Below, piece after piece: positions 56,101 through 64,000 of a stretch of 64,000 nucleotides of DNA. A model generated the notes under the pieces. It had not been told where the DNA came from. It saw only the letters and a program-made list of their open reading frames with translations, and searched no databases. The stretch spans positions 129,907,533 through 129,971,532 of the forward strand of contig NC_088171.1 of the NCBI RefSeq assembly GCF_028769735.1, given 5' to 3'. Source of the stretch: Zonotrichia leucophrys gambelii (lineage: Eukaryota; Chordata; Aves; Passeriformes; Passerellidae). The position numbers and the translations under genes were made by a program. How positions within the stretch are numbered: position 1 is the first letter of the stretch; each line of letters begins with the position of its first letter.

Positions 56101-59100
56101 TTATCTACATTAGACAAGTACACGTCTCCAACAGAAAAACACATGGAAACAGCCTAAAAAACCTGAGAGAAGAAATTGCTTCATGGAGAGTACTCATGAG
56201 TTAAACTGAACATGTGTGTCTACAAGATGAGAGACCTAGCCAGCGGAGATTTATATTAAATTAAAAACATGAGATTGTGGGTCCAAATTTCCAACATAAA
56301 TCTTAAAAATTTTCCAGAAGAATTTGCATGGATACTTTTCTGGTACACATGAAAGGTATTTGAACAAATCTAACTGACTGCTCCCCTGGAATGATCCACA
56401 GTGCTATTACTTTTAAATGTTAATGTTATGGATCCTCACTACATCAATTTCCAAAATGAATTTAGTTCTACTCATTAGCTACATAAAATATCTTCATGCA
56501 TAAACATACATTCTTTTTTTTTTCTCTTGAGCAAATTTATCGGCTATTACTAAAAACCCTTAACCTCATGGTGATTTTAAAAAATCCAAAGTCTGAAAAT
56601 CTGATTAGGAATATGGGATTCTCTTGTGGCAGAATGATAACGAATCCTTCCCTTATTGTTTCCAATAATTTTTTTAAAATCTGAAGTCTATGTGAGTATC
56701 TTTAGTATCCAAAATGACACCTCTTGGGCTCTGCAGAGGAACTGTGTGAGGGTTTGAATAATATCACTATTCAATATAGTGATAATATTATATTCAATAT
56801 AATAATATACTGAACATATATTATATTCAATATTATTATATTCAATATAATATTATCACTATATTGAATAGTGTTATTATATTATATAATAATAATATAA
56901 TATTCAATATAATATTATATTCAATATAATAATATATTGAATAATAAGCACTTCAGGGAAGAGAAAGATCACAGCTCTGGTAATATATACTGATGTAGCT
57001 TCTCTAATTTCAGCAGATTGTTTCTTGCTTGTACCAGTATAAGCATGAATGGATTCAGATATCAGGTTTAAGAAATTAAGCTGCTCATCTGATAAGTCAC
57101 TGGATTGCTATTTTTAACTAGCTGGTTCTGTAAGTTTGTAATTAAGAATTAGAATTTACAACTGCACAGTTCAAGTTTTAAAACTTGAAATTTTTCCTTG
57201 CTGTAATCTCAAAATAGTTTCATCCCTTTTGTCTTTTCTTCTTTATCTTCTTATTATGCTTACAAAAAACTTATGTCTACCTTTTATAAACAAAATCTAA
57301 ATTTTTGTATTGTATTATTACACACTGTCCTTGAACTCTTAAACTGTTGTTCACAAATTAAAAAAACACCCTAATCCCCCAATATAAGCTTTTCATGCTC
57401 TTATTTGTGTGCACAGAAAAAAATAGCAGGCCATATATTCTAAAAAGTGTACAACTTGTACATGGTCATATCACTAAACCAATTACAACAAAGGCATCAA
57501 AACCATCAGAAGATAACAATTTTTAAATTAAAGTAAGACTTGCCTTCATATATGGGGGGCATGTGTTACTTTGACTTTTGCATTACTCTCTTATGGTTTC
57601 TGACTAGCTGAGGCCTGACAGCAGCAAGCCAAGCTGGCTGTTGGAGAGCGCCCAGTACCTGGTGCAGAATCCGCCTTGGGTGCGCGCGCCCGTGGGCACG
57701 GCCACGCTCTGCCTCGCCAGCTCCGCGCTCACCACGGCCGGGAGGCTCCACAGCTGCCGGCTGCCGGGGCTGCCCAGGGCCAGCGCCAGGCGCCTGTCCC
57801 CGTCCCCCAGGGCCGCCCCCGCGGCTCCCGGCTCCCACAGCAGGTCCCAGCAGGGCACAGCGCTCAGCCCCTCGCCACAGCCCGTCCCGGCCGGGCCGAC
57901 GCTGAACACCGTACTGTCGGGGCAGTGGAAGTCCTGGAAATGAAAAAGGGGGTGGTAGCACGGCACGCTGACTCCTAAAAGGAGGTTTACTCATGTTGAT
58001 TTTGCACAGAACACTCTCAAGTAGCCAATGACCACAACTAACTAATGGTTGCACTAAGTGTGCTGCCTGAAAGGCTACTTGGCCAAATTCTGTCTTCAGG
58101 GATAGGTTTGTAGCACAGCTATCTGGGGTCTTGAGCAACCAGCTCTAGTGGAAGATGTCTCTGCCCCTGCTGAGGGGTTTGGAACTAGATGATCTTTAAG
58201 GCCCTTTTAACCCAAGCCCTTCTCTGATTCTCCAATTCTGTGATCTACAGTCGGCTCTCAGTAGCACAACATAGCTCTACCAAAATCAAGTTACATTCCT
58301 GTAACACAATTGTGTGAACAAAATCCATTCAAAATGGGTTACAAAAATAAGAATGGATTTTAGCCTCAGCATTCTCCCAATTCCCTATATTTAGACTGTC
58401 ACAAAATGTGTGATGCACAACAGTAGATACTGATGTGAAGAAAACTAAAGCAGAAGGAAAACAATACAGAAACAAGAGCTTTAAAAATTTGTTCATCTGC
58501 CAGCTCTTCTATTAAGTTGGACCCTAAGAATTCTTTCCACATACTTTACTATAAATGTAATCTCCAAAAAATATGTATAAATGGTTGATTAAAAAATATT
58601 GACCATGCACACATTTTAGTTCCTGCAAGCTAGTCCTTAAATATTCTGTGAGATTATTAGAAAACTGATATTCACAATTTGATGCAGGCTATGAAATACA
58701 TAAACTTTGGGCACATCTCTAGTTCTGCAGCTTTGCTCAGATAACTGGAATCTTCCCAAAAGGATAACAAAAAGTTTTCAGCCTGCCAGGCCAATATACC
58801 TCTTTTATACACAAACTCAGTAAAAATTCTGAGAACATTTTCAACAGCTACTAGGGATTACATTGCCTATTTTACTGAAATGGCCATTAGTGCCCGAACA
58901 GATGGAGAACAGGCAGAACTAATTCTGCAATGTGCAAGAATTTGCTGCTTGCACAGATTTCTGAGCACAGTTAATTACTGGAGTTGAATTTACCCAGGAT
59001 TCAGTATTCTAAGTGATATAAATTACTTTATGATTATTATGTCTAAAGATTTCCAGGTTCCAACCTCTGCTATATACAGCTCATCTAAATACAGCTACTG

Positions 59101-62100
59101 ATATAAACAACCATTTTCCACAGATGACAAACAAAAACAGTATCTACAGTGCTTTACCTCTTCTCCTGAGTGGGATTTGGAAATAAAAAGCTGTGGCCTA
59201 TAATAGATTTGATATGATGTATCATTGATTATTGTTGTCTTATCTTCTATCTGTAGAATTTGTATACCTTGTCGAACCATGGAAGAAATGCAGAATTCGC
59301 ACAACTGTAAGATAATGAAATTGTGATGAAATGAAAATTGTGATGAAGTCACACAGAAATACAAAAGGTAGTGAAATGTAGCAATAGAAGTGCTGCTCTC
59401 TTTCTAATCAAAGAAATCCTCTCTATATTCATGCACTTTGTAACTGGAGCCACATCACGTACTTTTGAAGTTGCATCTGTCAATGTTATCCAAACAAGAT
59501 TGAAAATTCATTAATTCTTTTTCCAGGAGATATTGTATTATCTTTATGGGTTGCACAGTATGTTTTTGGCAATCTAATTCTTTAAATTATATTTCATACA
59601 TTGTTTATTCTCTCTTTATGTCGGACATATATTAACATAATTAGGGAGAAGCTTTCACACTGCATACATTTGATACTACATGACTTTGTTTTTACATGAT
59701 AAAGTTACAAATCATCATAATTTTCTTCTAACCTTTTGATGACCTGGAAAAGCACCAAGTTTAATTTCAGCTTCAACAAAACCTTCTTCATCCAATGTTA
59801 CTACTTCCTCATTATCAGCATTCTTCCATTTTGGGGAGGTCACATTATGAACCAGTTTAATTGCCACTGATTTGTGCACAGTATTAGTGTTTGCCCAGTA
59901 TATTCCAACCTGAAAAGCTTCCTGCAAGTGAAAAAAGGACTGATCGTCAGTGGTTCACAATTTGATACATTTCTACTACACTTCTAAATGGACTTTCCAG
60001 TAGGCAGTGAATACAATCTCCTGCCTTTCTCCCTCTGATTCTTTCTATGTGGTACAAGGATAGATGAAACCACAAGGTGGATAAGGAACTGATCCTCACA
60101 GGGAATCAAGGCTGTGGTCTACACTGAGATGTGTTACTAGGAAGACCTTTTGTTTATTAACAGACGTACATGGAAGGGAGAAAGATGACAGAATAAACAG
60201 GAACTATCAGATTACTCAAATGGAATTAACAAGCAGCTGTGTCAAATCACCTTAAATATTTCAAAATTAAAGAATGTCAGAGTTATAATTAAAAAAAAAA
60301 GTGCATGGCCAAGACACGTGGGAAGATCTGTTACACTGAATTAAGGAAGGCAAGCAAAAAAAAAAAAATCTTCCTCTATTGTAATTCATTCTGTGTCATT
60401 ATCAACTTTTCTTGGTAACATTAAAAGATATGAAATATTATTACACAAAGTGCCCTCAAACCAAATATGCCTTTCAGGCTGTCAATTTTGCTACTGTGGT
60501 CAACTATTTTTCAAGTGACACATTGACACAAAGTCTTTACTTGGCCTTTATAGCAGCCTTCTTGGGCTGCTACCTTACAGCCATGCTGCAGATTCTTTGG
60601 CTGAACTGAGAGGAGGGGAAAGGCTGCTCATGGAACGAAGGCCTTCTTCCTACAGTGTCTTGTGGACAATTTTTAACGATGCATCTTTAGGATGTTTTTC
60701 AAACATTGCTACCAAGTACGTTGTGCTACCCACTAGGTGACTCAATCAGTGGGGTGAATTTCCATTGTTATTGCTAGTCTTTATAATATGACTAAAAGAC
60801 AGACACAGTAACCGGAAAGTGGGAATCATCTGGAGTAATAACAATTCTTCAGAATCAGTGTGCTTAGCAGACCTGTGCCTGCTAAGGTGAATGGCATAGT
60901 TACCTTGAAGTTGGGAGGTATAATTACTTTCCCACTAGGTACTTGAAGAAGAATCTTCTCTCCTTCAAACAGCCAGAGGTCCCACTTGGACTGATTGATA
61001 AGCAAAGCCCAGGGCAGGAGTTCAATCAGCAGAGTTCTCACACAGGGTTTCCACACTGACAGCTTTACCCGCATTGGACTATCCCACTGGGAGAGCTGTT
61101 CATTGCTGTCAAGAACAAATAAGCAAAAACTTAAAGGAATAATGAATTCAAGATTACAAATGCTAAGATGTCTTCTTCAGAAATTTGCAAGGCTTTTCTG
61201 GTTGTGAGGTAGAAAAACTTCTCTTCTTACCTAATCACTCTGAGGTGCTGTCAGAAAGGTCTATATAGGTGTAGGCTATAAAGACATATTTTTAACTCCA
61301 CAAGTTCAGCCTGAATTTAGTCAATTAATAAATGCCTTAACAAAGTTACCACTGTCATTCAGCACTAAACCTGTGACTTTTGTAGTCATCAAATCACATT
61401 TCCTTTTTGATTCCCCAACAACTACTTGTACAGCAACTCTCTGTTTCTCTACTGAAATAAACAGCAGCTGAATAAACAACAGCCTCTAGAGATGGAGTAA
61501 AGAAAGTGTATTCACAAAAAAATGGTTCCATTTTTAAAAAATCCATACTGATGCAATCTTCTCAGTGTAAACAAGGGCAGCCCTGAGGCTGACCTATTTT
61601 TTTTCCCCAACTGCCACAGATTCTGCAGTTTACATGCAGGAATTATGTAACTACTGAAAATGTATTCGATGTTCATCACATATAGTCTTCTAGAATGTGG
61701 TTTCAGTTTATCTGGAAAGGCAATGCAACAGTCATCACATATAGTCTTCTAGAATGTGGTTTCCGTTTATCTGGAAAGGCAATGCAACAGTCATGAAGAA
61801 GGTTTAGCAAAGAATTACCTGTCTGAATCCTTCCTGTTATAAGGCCATGCAGGCTGGGGAGGACTAGCAATGCCATAGAACTCAGAGAGCACTTGGCTGA
61901 CGCTGCCACCCGGATTGGATTTACTTGCTATCTGTTTAATCAGAGTGGTTGAGATAGGGACTGCACACTCGGATGGATCATCTTCTTCCCTGTTATTGAA
62001 AACAAACTCAGTCACCTGCACAACAAGATCAAGCATAAGCATCAACATTTTCTCTAATGAGGCTTCCAAAGTGTACTCTGCAGCAAAAACGCTCTCATGG

Positions 62101-63302
62101 ATGAATCAAGTTACGATGTCCAACAAGTTATTGAGAATTTACTGACATGCATGGATTTGTTATCACACTGTAGTGACCCTAAAAACTCTTCAGTATTCTC
62201 AAAAGACCATTTCAAGATAATTCAAAAATTTATTTTTTAAAACATAAGAATACGGACTGCTTAATTAAACAAATGCCAGTGTGCTTAGGATCGTTACACC
62301 AAATTTAATATTTCCTCCAATACAATTTCAGCTACATATGCTTATTCAGTCATATCCCCTCTGGGCATGGCACACTTTCAGAAAAAAATGCAAAAGAAGT
62401 TTAAGTGTAAGTTATTCTTTCTTTTCCATAAAAATGAACCATTTTCAAGGAACATGAGGATTTTACCTGGCTTGAAAAGTCAGGTGGTGTGTAAGATCAG
62501 GTTCTATATTTTGCAGTGCTTTCTCTTGTCCTTTCCCTGGAACCACTTGTGTTTCATTCAGTCCCAGGCTTCTTTTCTCTATATGTAAGATAATAGGGTC
62601 TGGAAGATGGCTCCTTACAATGAAAAGAGGGCTGAAAACAATCTACAAAAAGAAAAAAATACACCAATTTAAAGCAATTTTATTTCAGTATTACAACGCT
62701 GAAACAAACTATTGATAAATGTTTACAGTGGGTCATTCTGACCTTAATGTATTATATGACACATAAGACTTGAACATTTAGATTTCAGAAACATTAAATG
62801 TACTTACTAATCGCTGTTGCACGTGTGAACTGGGCTCTAAAGTCAAAACTGTGCACCACACATATGTAATTGAACTCTTTGAAGATGGTACCTGTTTGTA
62901 GAAAGACCAGCATTACACCATCATTATTCAGGATATCATTCACTATTTCATTACATGAAACAGAAGTCTAAATGTGCAGTGCTCTGTTCTCTCAGCCATT
63001 TTTAATGCTCTACTCCACATACCCATTTCTCGTCATACCTGAATGACAGTGCTGTGTTCTGTGTGTTTAGAACTTAGACATACATCCTGGGACCAGTCTT
63101 CATCTCCTGTAGATTTCACGCTCAACTCAGTGAGCTCATTGTTTTCTAGGATATATGAAGGCAATTTCTGCTTGGCTGCAAGGCAGTTGATGTGTTCTTT
63201 AACAACAGCCTGTCCATCTTGACTAATGTAATGCTGAACCACTTTCAGTTCAATACTTTCAGAAAGGTAACTACAGACTGTCTGTCTTCCACAGATTAGG
63301 AT
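28923..63302 (-). CDS. VPS13B: VPS13B C-terminal third (18 exons, 5' part outside window)
   Basis: VPS13B is a very large (about 4000-residue) bridge-type lipid transfer protein of the Golgi; human loss causes Cohen syndrome. The 18 exons join with consistent phase (3894 nt) into 1297 residues plus TAA at 28923-28925. Residues about 1-650 fit the VPS13 adaptor-binding (VAB) beta-repeat region, with motifs such as GIYWANTNTVHKSVAIKL. Residues about 860-1130 fit the ATG2-C-like helical region (SLARNMDRLSLDEEHYNRQE; GVISGVGKGIMGVFTKPIGG). The final about 165 residues fit the C-terminal PH-like domain, ending FTMVKNKALRKGFN. Long stretches are near-identical to human VPS13B as remembered. Intron sizes range from about 150 bp to 6.6 kb. 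The N-terminal chorein domain lies beyond position 64000. No frameshift or in-frame stop was seen. Confidence 0.97.
29169..34737 (-). other. VPS13B: VPS13B last intron
   Basis: It is 5.6 kb and no embedded gene was recognised. It is mostly AT-rich. A patch at about 33150-33560 is more GC-rich, and long frames there are compositional only. Confidence 0.6.
34738..34987 (-). CDS. VPS13B: VPS13B exon (start of PH-like domain)
   Basis: The first base completes Trp, then KMLQSLGRPEVHMALDVMIV, continuing with SEVLFVVSISEDTQQQAFPV and ending QQRVPSDLE at donor GAG|GTAAAG. Phase matches both neighbours. The EGCLLLTSEVLFVV strand pattern fits a PH-like fold. Confidence 0.95.
35649..35751 (-). CDS. VPS13B: VPS13B small exon, 103 nt
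   Basis: It is required by phase: the upstream exon leaves G and the next needs two preceding bases. The acceptor is CCCACAG and the frame reads ILHGAGLSQLPKQRSHPSDQ and then HVEQAPNSHVKYV, with a final TG before donor GTAACA. It is conserved with human GILHGAGLSQLPKQR as remembered. Confidence 0.94.
38184..38360 (-). CDS. VPS13B: VPS13B exon (glycine-rich helical region)
   Basis: It encodes AIAGIVDQPMRNFQRVSEAQ and then ASAGHKARGVISGVGKGIMG, VFTKPIGGAAELVSQTGY. The donor is TTACG|GTGAGT. Glycine-rich amphipathic repeats of this type belong to the ATG2-C-like region that contacts membranes in VPS13 proteins. It is highly conserved. Confidence 0.96.
40540..41000. mobile_element. possible old retroelement remnant
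   Basis: A block with many CpG-decay-type sites, higher GC than its surroundings, and a T-rich end followed by AATTAAATGAAACC. The look is that of a degraded avian LTR-type repeat. No terminal repeats, target duplication or coding domain can be shown, so this is only a suspicion. Confidence 0.3.
42455..42512. repeat. 58-bp palindromic element
   Basis: Left arm 42455-42482 (GGCCCCAGTTCAGCAAAGCT, ends CTTAAGCA) and right arm 42485-42512 (ends GCTGAATCGGGGCC) are inverted copies matching at 24 of 28 positions, with a 2-base centre. It is probably a relic of a hairpin-type non-autonomous DNA transposon. Similar GATTCAGCAAAGC-ACTTAAGCA palindromes are, from memory, widespread in reptile genomes. 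Confidence 0.85.
42945..42962 (+). repeat. poly-T run (18)
   Basis: An uninterrupted homopolymer of 18 T inside a VPS13B intron. No retroposed sequence could be recognised beside it. Confidence 0.9.
44795..44827. repeat. perfect 15-bp hairpin
   Basis: Arms 44795-44809 (ATCTAATATACATAC) and 44813-44827 are exact inverted copies around a 3-base loop. It is AT-rich and lies 129 bp beyond the exon 44956-45126 donor, so it would be transcribed in the VPS13B pre-mRNA. Confidence 0.9.
44956..45126 (-). CDS. VPS13B: VPS13B exon (helical region)
   Basis: The acceptor is ATGCATTTAG. It encodes TLTSITNLATSLARNMDRLS, then LDEEHYNRQEEWRRQLPESL and GEGLRQGLSRLGISLL. The donor is TTCTAG|GTAACG. It is a charged amphipathic helix block, nearly identical to human VPS13B as remembered. 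Confidence 0.96.
45667..45686 (+). repeat. poly-T run (20)
   Basis: A homopolymer of 20 T next to a short GC-rich patch (about 45440-45640) in a VPS13B intron. No source gene was recognised. Confidence 0.9.
45927..46030 (+). repeat. diverged dispersed repeat, copy A
   Basis: AAACAGGAGCTGTTTGG, GAGCCCTGGTACCA, then GGGCCAGGAGACTGAAGGAT. The same series of blocks recurs at about 47155-47262 in the same orientation, with many substitutions and small indels. It may be a short segmental duplication or two members of an unrecognised interspersed family. Confidence 0.8.
46099..46275 (-). CDS. VPS13B: VPS13B exon
   Basis: The acceptor is TCTCCACACAG. It encodes WVVGSLEILGSPASLVRSIG, then NGIADFFRLPYEGLTRGPGA and FVSGVSRGTTSFVKHISK, with G left for the next exon. 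The donor is AAAG|GTAGAG. It is a strongly conserved part of the C-terminal membrane-contact region. Confidence 0.97.
46276..50499 (-). other. VPS13B: VPS13B intron, 4.2 kb
   Basis: It contains copy B of the dispersed repeat (about 47155-47262) and a small perfect hairpin (47981-48002). Frames at 47459-48351 are compositional. No gene was recognised. Confidence 0.6.
47155..47262 (+). repeat. diverged dispersed repeat, copy B
   Basis: AAACAGGAACTGTTTGG, GAGCCCTGGTACCA, then GGGCCAGGAGACTGAAGCAT align in the same order as the copy at about 45927-46030, 1.2 kb away. Confidence 0.8.
50500..51314 (-). CDS. VPS13B: VPS13B large exon (815 nt)
   Basis: The acceptor is CCTGTCTAG at 51315-51316. After one base completing Arg it reads SQEQILSLKMFITQLSLAAF, later CEDLQLDNQLYNKSNFHFAV, FELKPARLYVEDTFVYYIKT and VNLLVSIHASLKLYIASDHT, ending HYAAGALFRA. 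The donor is GCAG|GTCAGT. It links the VAB region to the ATG2-C-like region. The first third is more diverged from human than the rest. Most of it stays open in one frame for 271 codons. Confidence 0.97.
52443..52561 (-). CDS. VPS13B: VPS13B exon, 119 nt
   Basis: The acceptor is CTCTTGTAG. It encodes IVFLTGFGCVYVDITHHCGT, then RVITLSPEGRAGSDGINLN, plus AG completing Arg. The donor is AACAG|GTACAT. Phase matches both neighbours, and LTGFG-VYVD is conserved. Confidence 0.95.
55057..55256 (-). CDS. VPS13B: VPS13B exon, 200 nt
   Basis: The acceptor is AACATTTCAG. The first two bases complete Asp, then TPKFEVFCRKIPAECSVHHE, LYHQISNYPDCKTGDLLPSI, ending NEWSDVVDINNHGTQ at donor ACACAA|GTAAAT. Another frame is open longer through this exon but is excluded by phase and by the conserved HHELYHQIS-YPDCKT motif. 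Confidence 0.95.
55851..55978 (-). CDS. VPS13B: VPS13B exon, 128 nt
   Basis: The acceptor is TTTTGTTTTAG. It reads AIALTYQEHLGVTYLTLTED, then PSPRIIIHNRCSIPLLLKEN, FK plus G. The donor is AAAG|GTAGGT. LTYQEHLGVTYLTL and PSPR-IIHNRC are near-identical to human as remembered. It is part of a VAB beta-repeat. Confidence 0.96.
56760..56878. repeat. 49-bp AT-rich inverted repeat
   Basis: Arms 56760-56808 and 56830-56878 are inverted copies with two differences, around a 21-bp spacer. Motifs of the type ATTCAATATAAT repeat on to about 56945. It can form a long hairpin in the VPS13B pre-mRNA or a cruciform in DNA. Confidence 0.92.
57659..57933 (-). CDS. VPS13B: VPS13B exon, extremely GC-rich
   Basis: The acceptor is TTTTTCATTTCCAG and the donor is ACCAG|GTACTG. 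It encodes DFHCPDSTVFSVGPAGTGCG, then VPCWDLLWEPGAAGAALGDG, GSPGSRQLWSLPAVVSAELA, RQSVAVPTGARTQGGFCT plus AG. Human anchors (PDS-TFS, PCWDL, WSLPA-V, RQSVAVP, GFCTR) are kept in order, while the linkers between them have turned into Ala/Gly/Leu/Arg. Base composition changes sharply at the exon: 48 of 60 bases are G/C at 57721-57780, against 20 of 60 at 57421-57480. Phase fits both neighbours. Confidence 0.93.
58126..58247 (+). mobile_element. short CR1 3'-end fragment
   Basis: TTGAGCAACCAGCTCTAGTG, GGAACTAGATGATCTTTAAG, then CCCTTTTAACCCAAGCC and a GATTCTCCAATTCTGTGA tail match the last about 120 bp of avian CR1, including its ATTCTGTGA-type 3' terminal repeat. It is oriented opposite to VPS13B. 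Confidence 0.85.
59158..59304 (-). CDS. VPS13B: VPS13B exon, 147 nt
   Basis: The acceptor is TCATTATCTTACAG. It reads LCEFCISSMVRQGIQILQIE, then DKTTIINDTSYQIYYRPQLF, ISKSHSGEE. The donor is GAAGAG|GTAAAG. It is 49 codons, phase 0 at both ends. FCISSMV-QGIQI-QIEDKTTIIN is conserved with human as remembered. Confidence 0.96.
59733..59921 (-). CDS. VPS13B: VPS13B exon, 189 nt
   Basis: The acceptor is TTTTTTCACTTGCAG. It reads EAFQVGIYWANTNTVHKSVA, then IKLVHNVTSPKWKNADNEEV, ending AEIKLGAFPGHQK. The donor is AAAAG|GTTAGA. It is 63 codons, phase 0 at both ends, and strongly conserved; it is part of the VAB region. Confidence 0.96.
60904..61105 (-). CDS. VPS13B: VPS13B exon, 202 nt
   Basis: The acceptor is TTCTTGACAG. 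One base completes Ser, then NEQLSQWDSPMRVKLSVWKP, CVRTLLIELLPWALLINQSK, WDLWLFEGEKILLQVPSGKV and IIPPNFK. The donor is TTCAAG|GTAACT. The block is near-identical to human as remembered. Confidence 0.97.
61673..61790. repeat. 59-bp tandem duplication
   Basis: Two adjacent 59-bp copies (61673-61731 and 61732-61790) differ at one base (TTTCAGTTT versus TTTCCGTTT). The duplication ends 28 bp before the 3' boundary of the exon 61819-61989, inside the intron that follows that exon. Confidence 0.95.
61819..61989 (-). CDS. VPS13B: VPS13B exon, 171 nt
   Basis: The acceptor is TTTTCAATAACAG before GGAAGAAG. It reads EEDDPSECAVPISTTLIKQI, then ASKSNPGGSVSQVLSEFYGI, ending PAWPYNRKDSD plus AG. The donor is GACAG|GTAATT. 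The AACAG acceptor is preferred over an upstream CAG at 62016-62018 because it keeps phase with the previous exon and gives the conserved FQAREE junction. Confidence 0.94.
62467..62642 (-). CDS. VPS13B: VPS13B exon, 176 nt
   Basis: The acceptor is TCTTTTTGTAG. It reads IVFSPLFIVRSHLPDPIILH, then IEKRSLGLNETQVVPGKGQE, ending DLTHHLTFQA plus AG. The donor is GCCAG|GTAAAA. FSPLFI-RS-LPDPII and EKRSLGL-ETQ are hallmarks of VPS13-family VAB repeats. Confidence 0.96.
62808..62891 (-). CDS. VPS13B: VPS13B exon, 84 nt
   Basis: The acceptor is CTACAAACAG. It encodes VPSSKSSITYVWCTVLTLEP and SSHVQQRL. The donor is GATTA|GTAAGT. It is 28 codons in phase 0, too short to stand out as an open frame, found from the conserved YVWCTVLTLEP-S-VQQR motif and its fit between neighbours. 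Confidence 0.94.
63039..63302 (-). CDS. VPS13B: VPS13B exon, 264 nt (most 5' in window)
   Basis: The acceptor is TGTGTGTTTTAG. It reads ILICGRQTVCSYLSESIELK, then VVQHYISQDGQAVVKEHINC, AAKQKLPSYILENNELTELS and ends SSKHTEHSTVIQ. The donor is ATTCAG|GTATGA. It is 88 codons in phase 0. KQKLPSYILENNELTEL is identical to human as remembered. Confidence 0.95.
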
Positions 63303-64000
63303 CTAAAACACACAAGAAATACAGCTCTTATGTAAACAATTGTGAGAAAAACCCACTTAAATTGAATTAGAGAGTGAAAACCTGTAGAAGAATAATCTCC
63401 CTGCTTTAGGTTTCCTCAAGCACTGCTGAAGGCAGTGACTGGTAAAACATTATTTTTATTGGCCAAATGTATGTCCAATTTCATAGAAATCTAGGCATTA
63501 AAATGCTTGAAATATCGCAAAGGCAGTATCCATGCTTGAAAGAAACATGTATCCACTTTCCTTCCCACTGAACTCAGCAGTATGGTCCATGGCTGACAGT
63601 TCTGGTTTGGATTTTAAGAACTCTGTGATGGTCTCTGAATGTTGAGACATTTCTCAGCAGCCACAAGGATGTACTTCAGAAAGGTTTCTAGGGATACCTC
63701 ACATTCCCATCACAAGCCAATGATCCAGATCTTTCACAGTATGTCTGCCATTTTAAAGCTCAGAATTTCATTAAATTATTGTAACTGTTTCAGCATTTAA
63801 GTGCACACACCTAGAAAATGACCAGATTAGACTCGGCGTTGTTGCTGTCCATCATGCATGAATTGTTTACTGTAGAGATGTAGCTGAATTTTTCCAAGCT
63901 ATACCAGGGAACACCATTCCACGTGTATCCCCCTGTACAACCATCATAATTCCTTTTTTCATGAACGGGGGCATACAACACAGCTACAGCCCACCATGTG
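63303..64000 (-). other. VPS13B: VPS13B intron running off the right edge
   Basis: No further coding exon could be recognised on the minus strand up to the end of the window. The preceding exon must lie beyond 64000. Confidence 0.6.

Noticed and set aside
57641..57978. Two plus-strand 100-codon frames
   Set aside because: Antisense shadows of the GC-rich VPS13B exon, where stop codons are rare by composition.
61990..62015. Longer version of exon 61819-61989 using acceptor at 62016
   Set aside because: It would shift phase relative to the preceding exon and add residues not present in VPS13B as remembered.

Overview
The window is vertebrate nuclear DNA, and almost certainly from a bird. It has spliced genes with GT-AG introns, CR1 LINE fragments of the avian/reptilian type, compact introns, and a gene order matching human 8q22.2. 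The species cannot be named from the sequence. All splice sites here were placed by eye from GT/AG dinucleotides, reading-frame phase and protein similarity; no alignment was run.

Layout, left to right. (1) 1-3326, + strand: the last three coding exons of a gene best read as RGS22. One exon carries an in-frame 18-bp repeat. (2) 3327-about 18,900: about 15 kb without a convincing gene. It holds an old avian interspersed repeat (about 4540-5210), a minus-oriented CR1 LINE (about 16490-17560) and a plus-oriented CR1 3' end (18251-18870). (3) About 18,900-24,320, + strand: COX6C, a nuclear gene for a small cytochrome c oxidase subunit. It has a CpG-rich promoter, a non-coding first exon and a stop codon split across the last splice junction. 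(4) 24,320-28,922: a convergent intergenic gap plus the VPS13B 3' UTR. (5) 28,923-63,302, - strand: 18 coding exons of VPS13B (Cohen syndrome protein), which join in phase to about 1297 residues, roughly the C-terminal third of the protein. The 5' part lies beyond the right edge.

The order RGS22 > COX6C > < VPS13B is the mirror image of the human locus, with all relative orientations kept. This supports the RGS22 call, which is weaker from sequence alone. The three genes are not functionally linked as far as is known: RGS22 is a testis RGS-domain protein, COX6C is respiratory complex IV, and VPS13B is a Golgi bridge-type lipid transfer protein.

No new biological system was found. The most notable items are: an abruptly GC-rich VPS13B exon (57659-57933) in AT-rich surroundings; a 49-bp near-perfect inverted repeat in an intron (56760-56878); a 58-bp palindromic element (42455-42512); a fresh-looking 59-bp tandem duplication (61673-61790); a CR1 element ending about 100 bp from the COX6C start region; an NRF-1-like site in that promoter; and the split COX6C stop codon.
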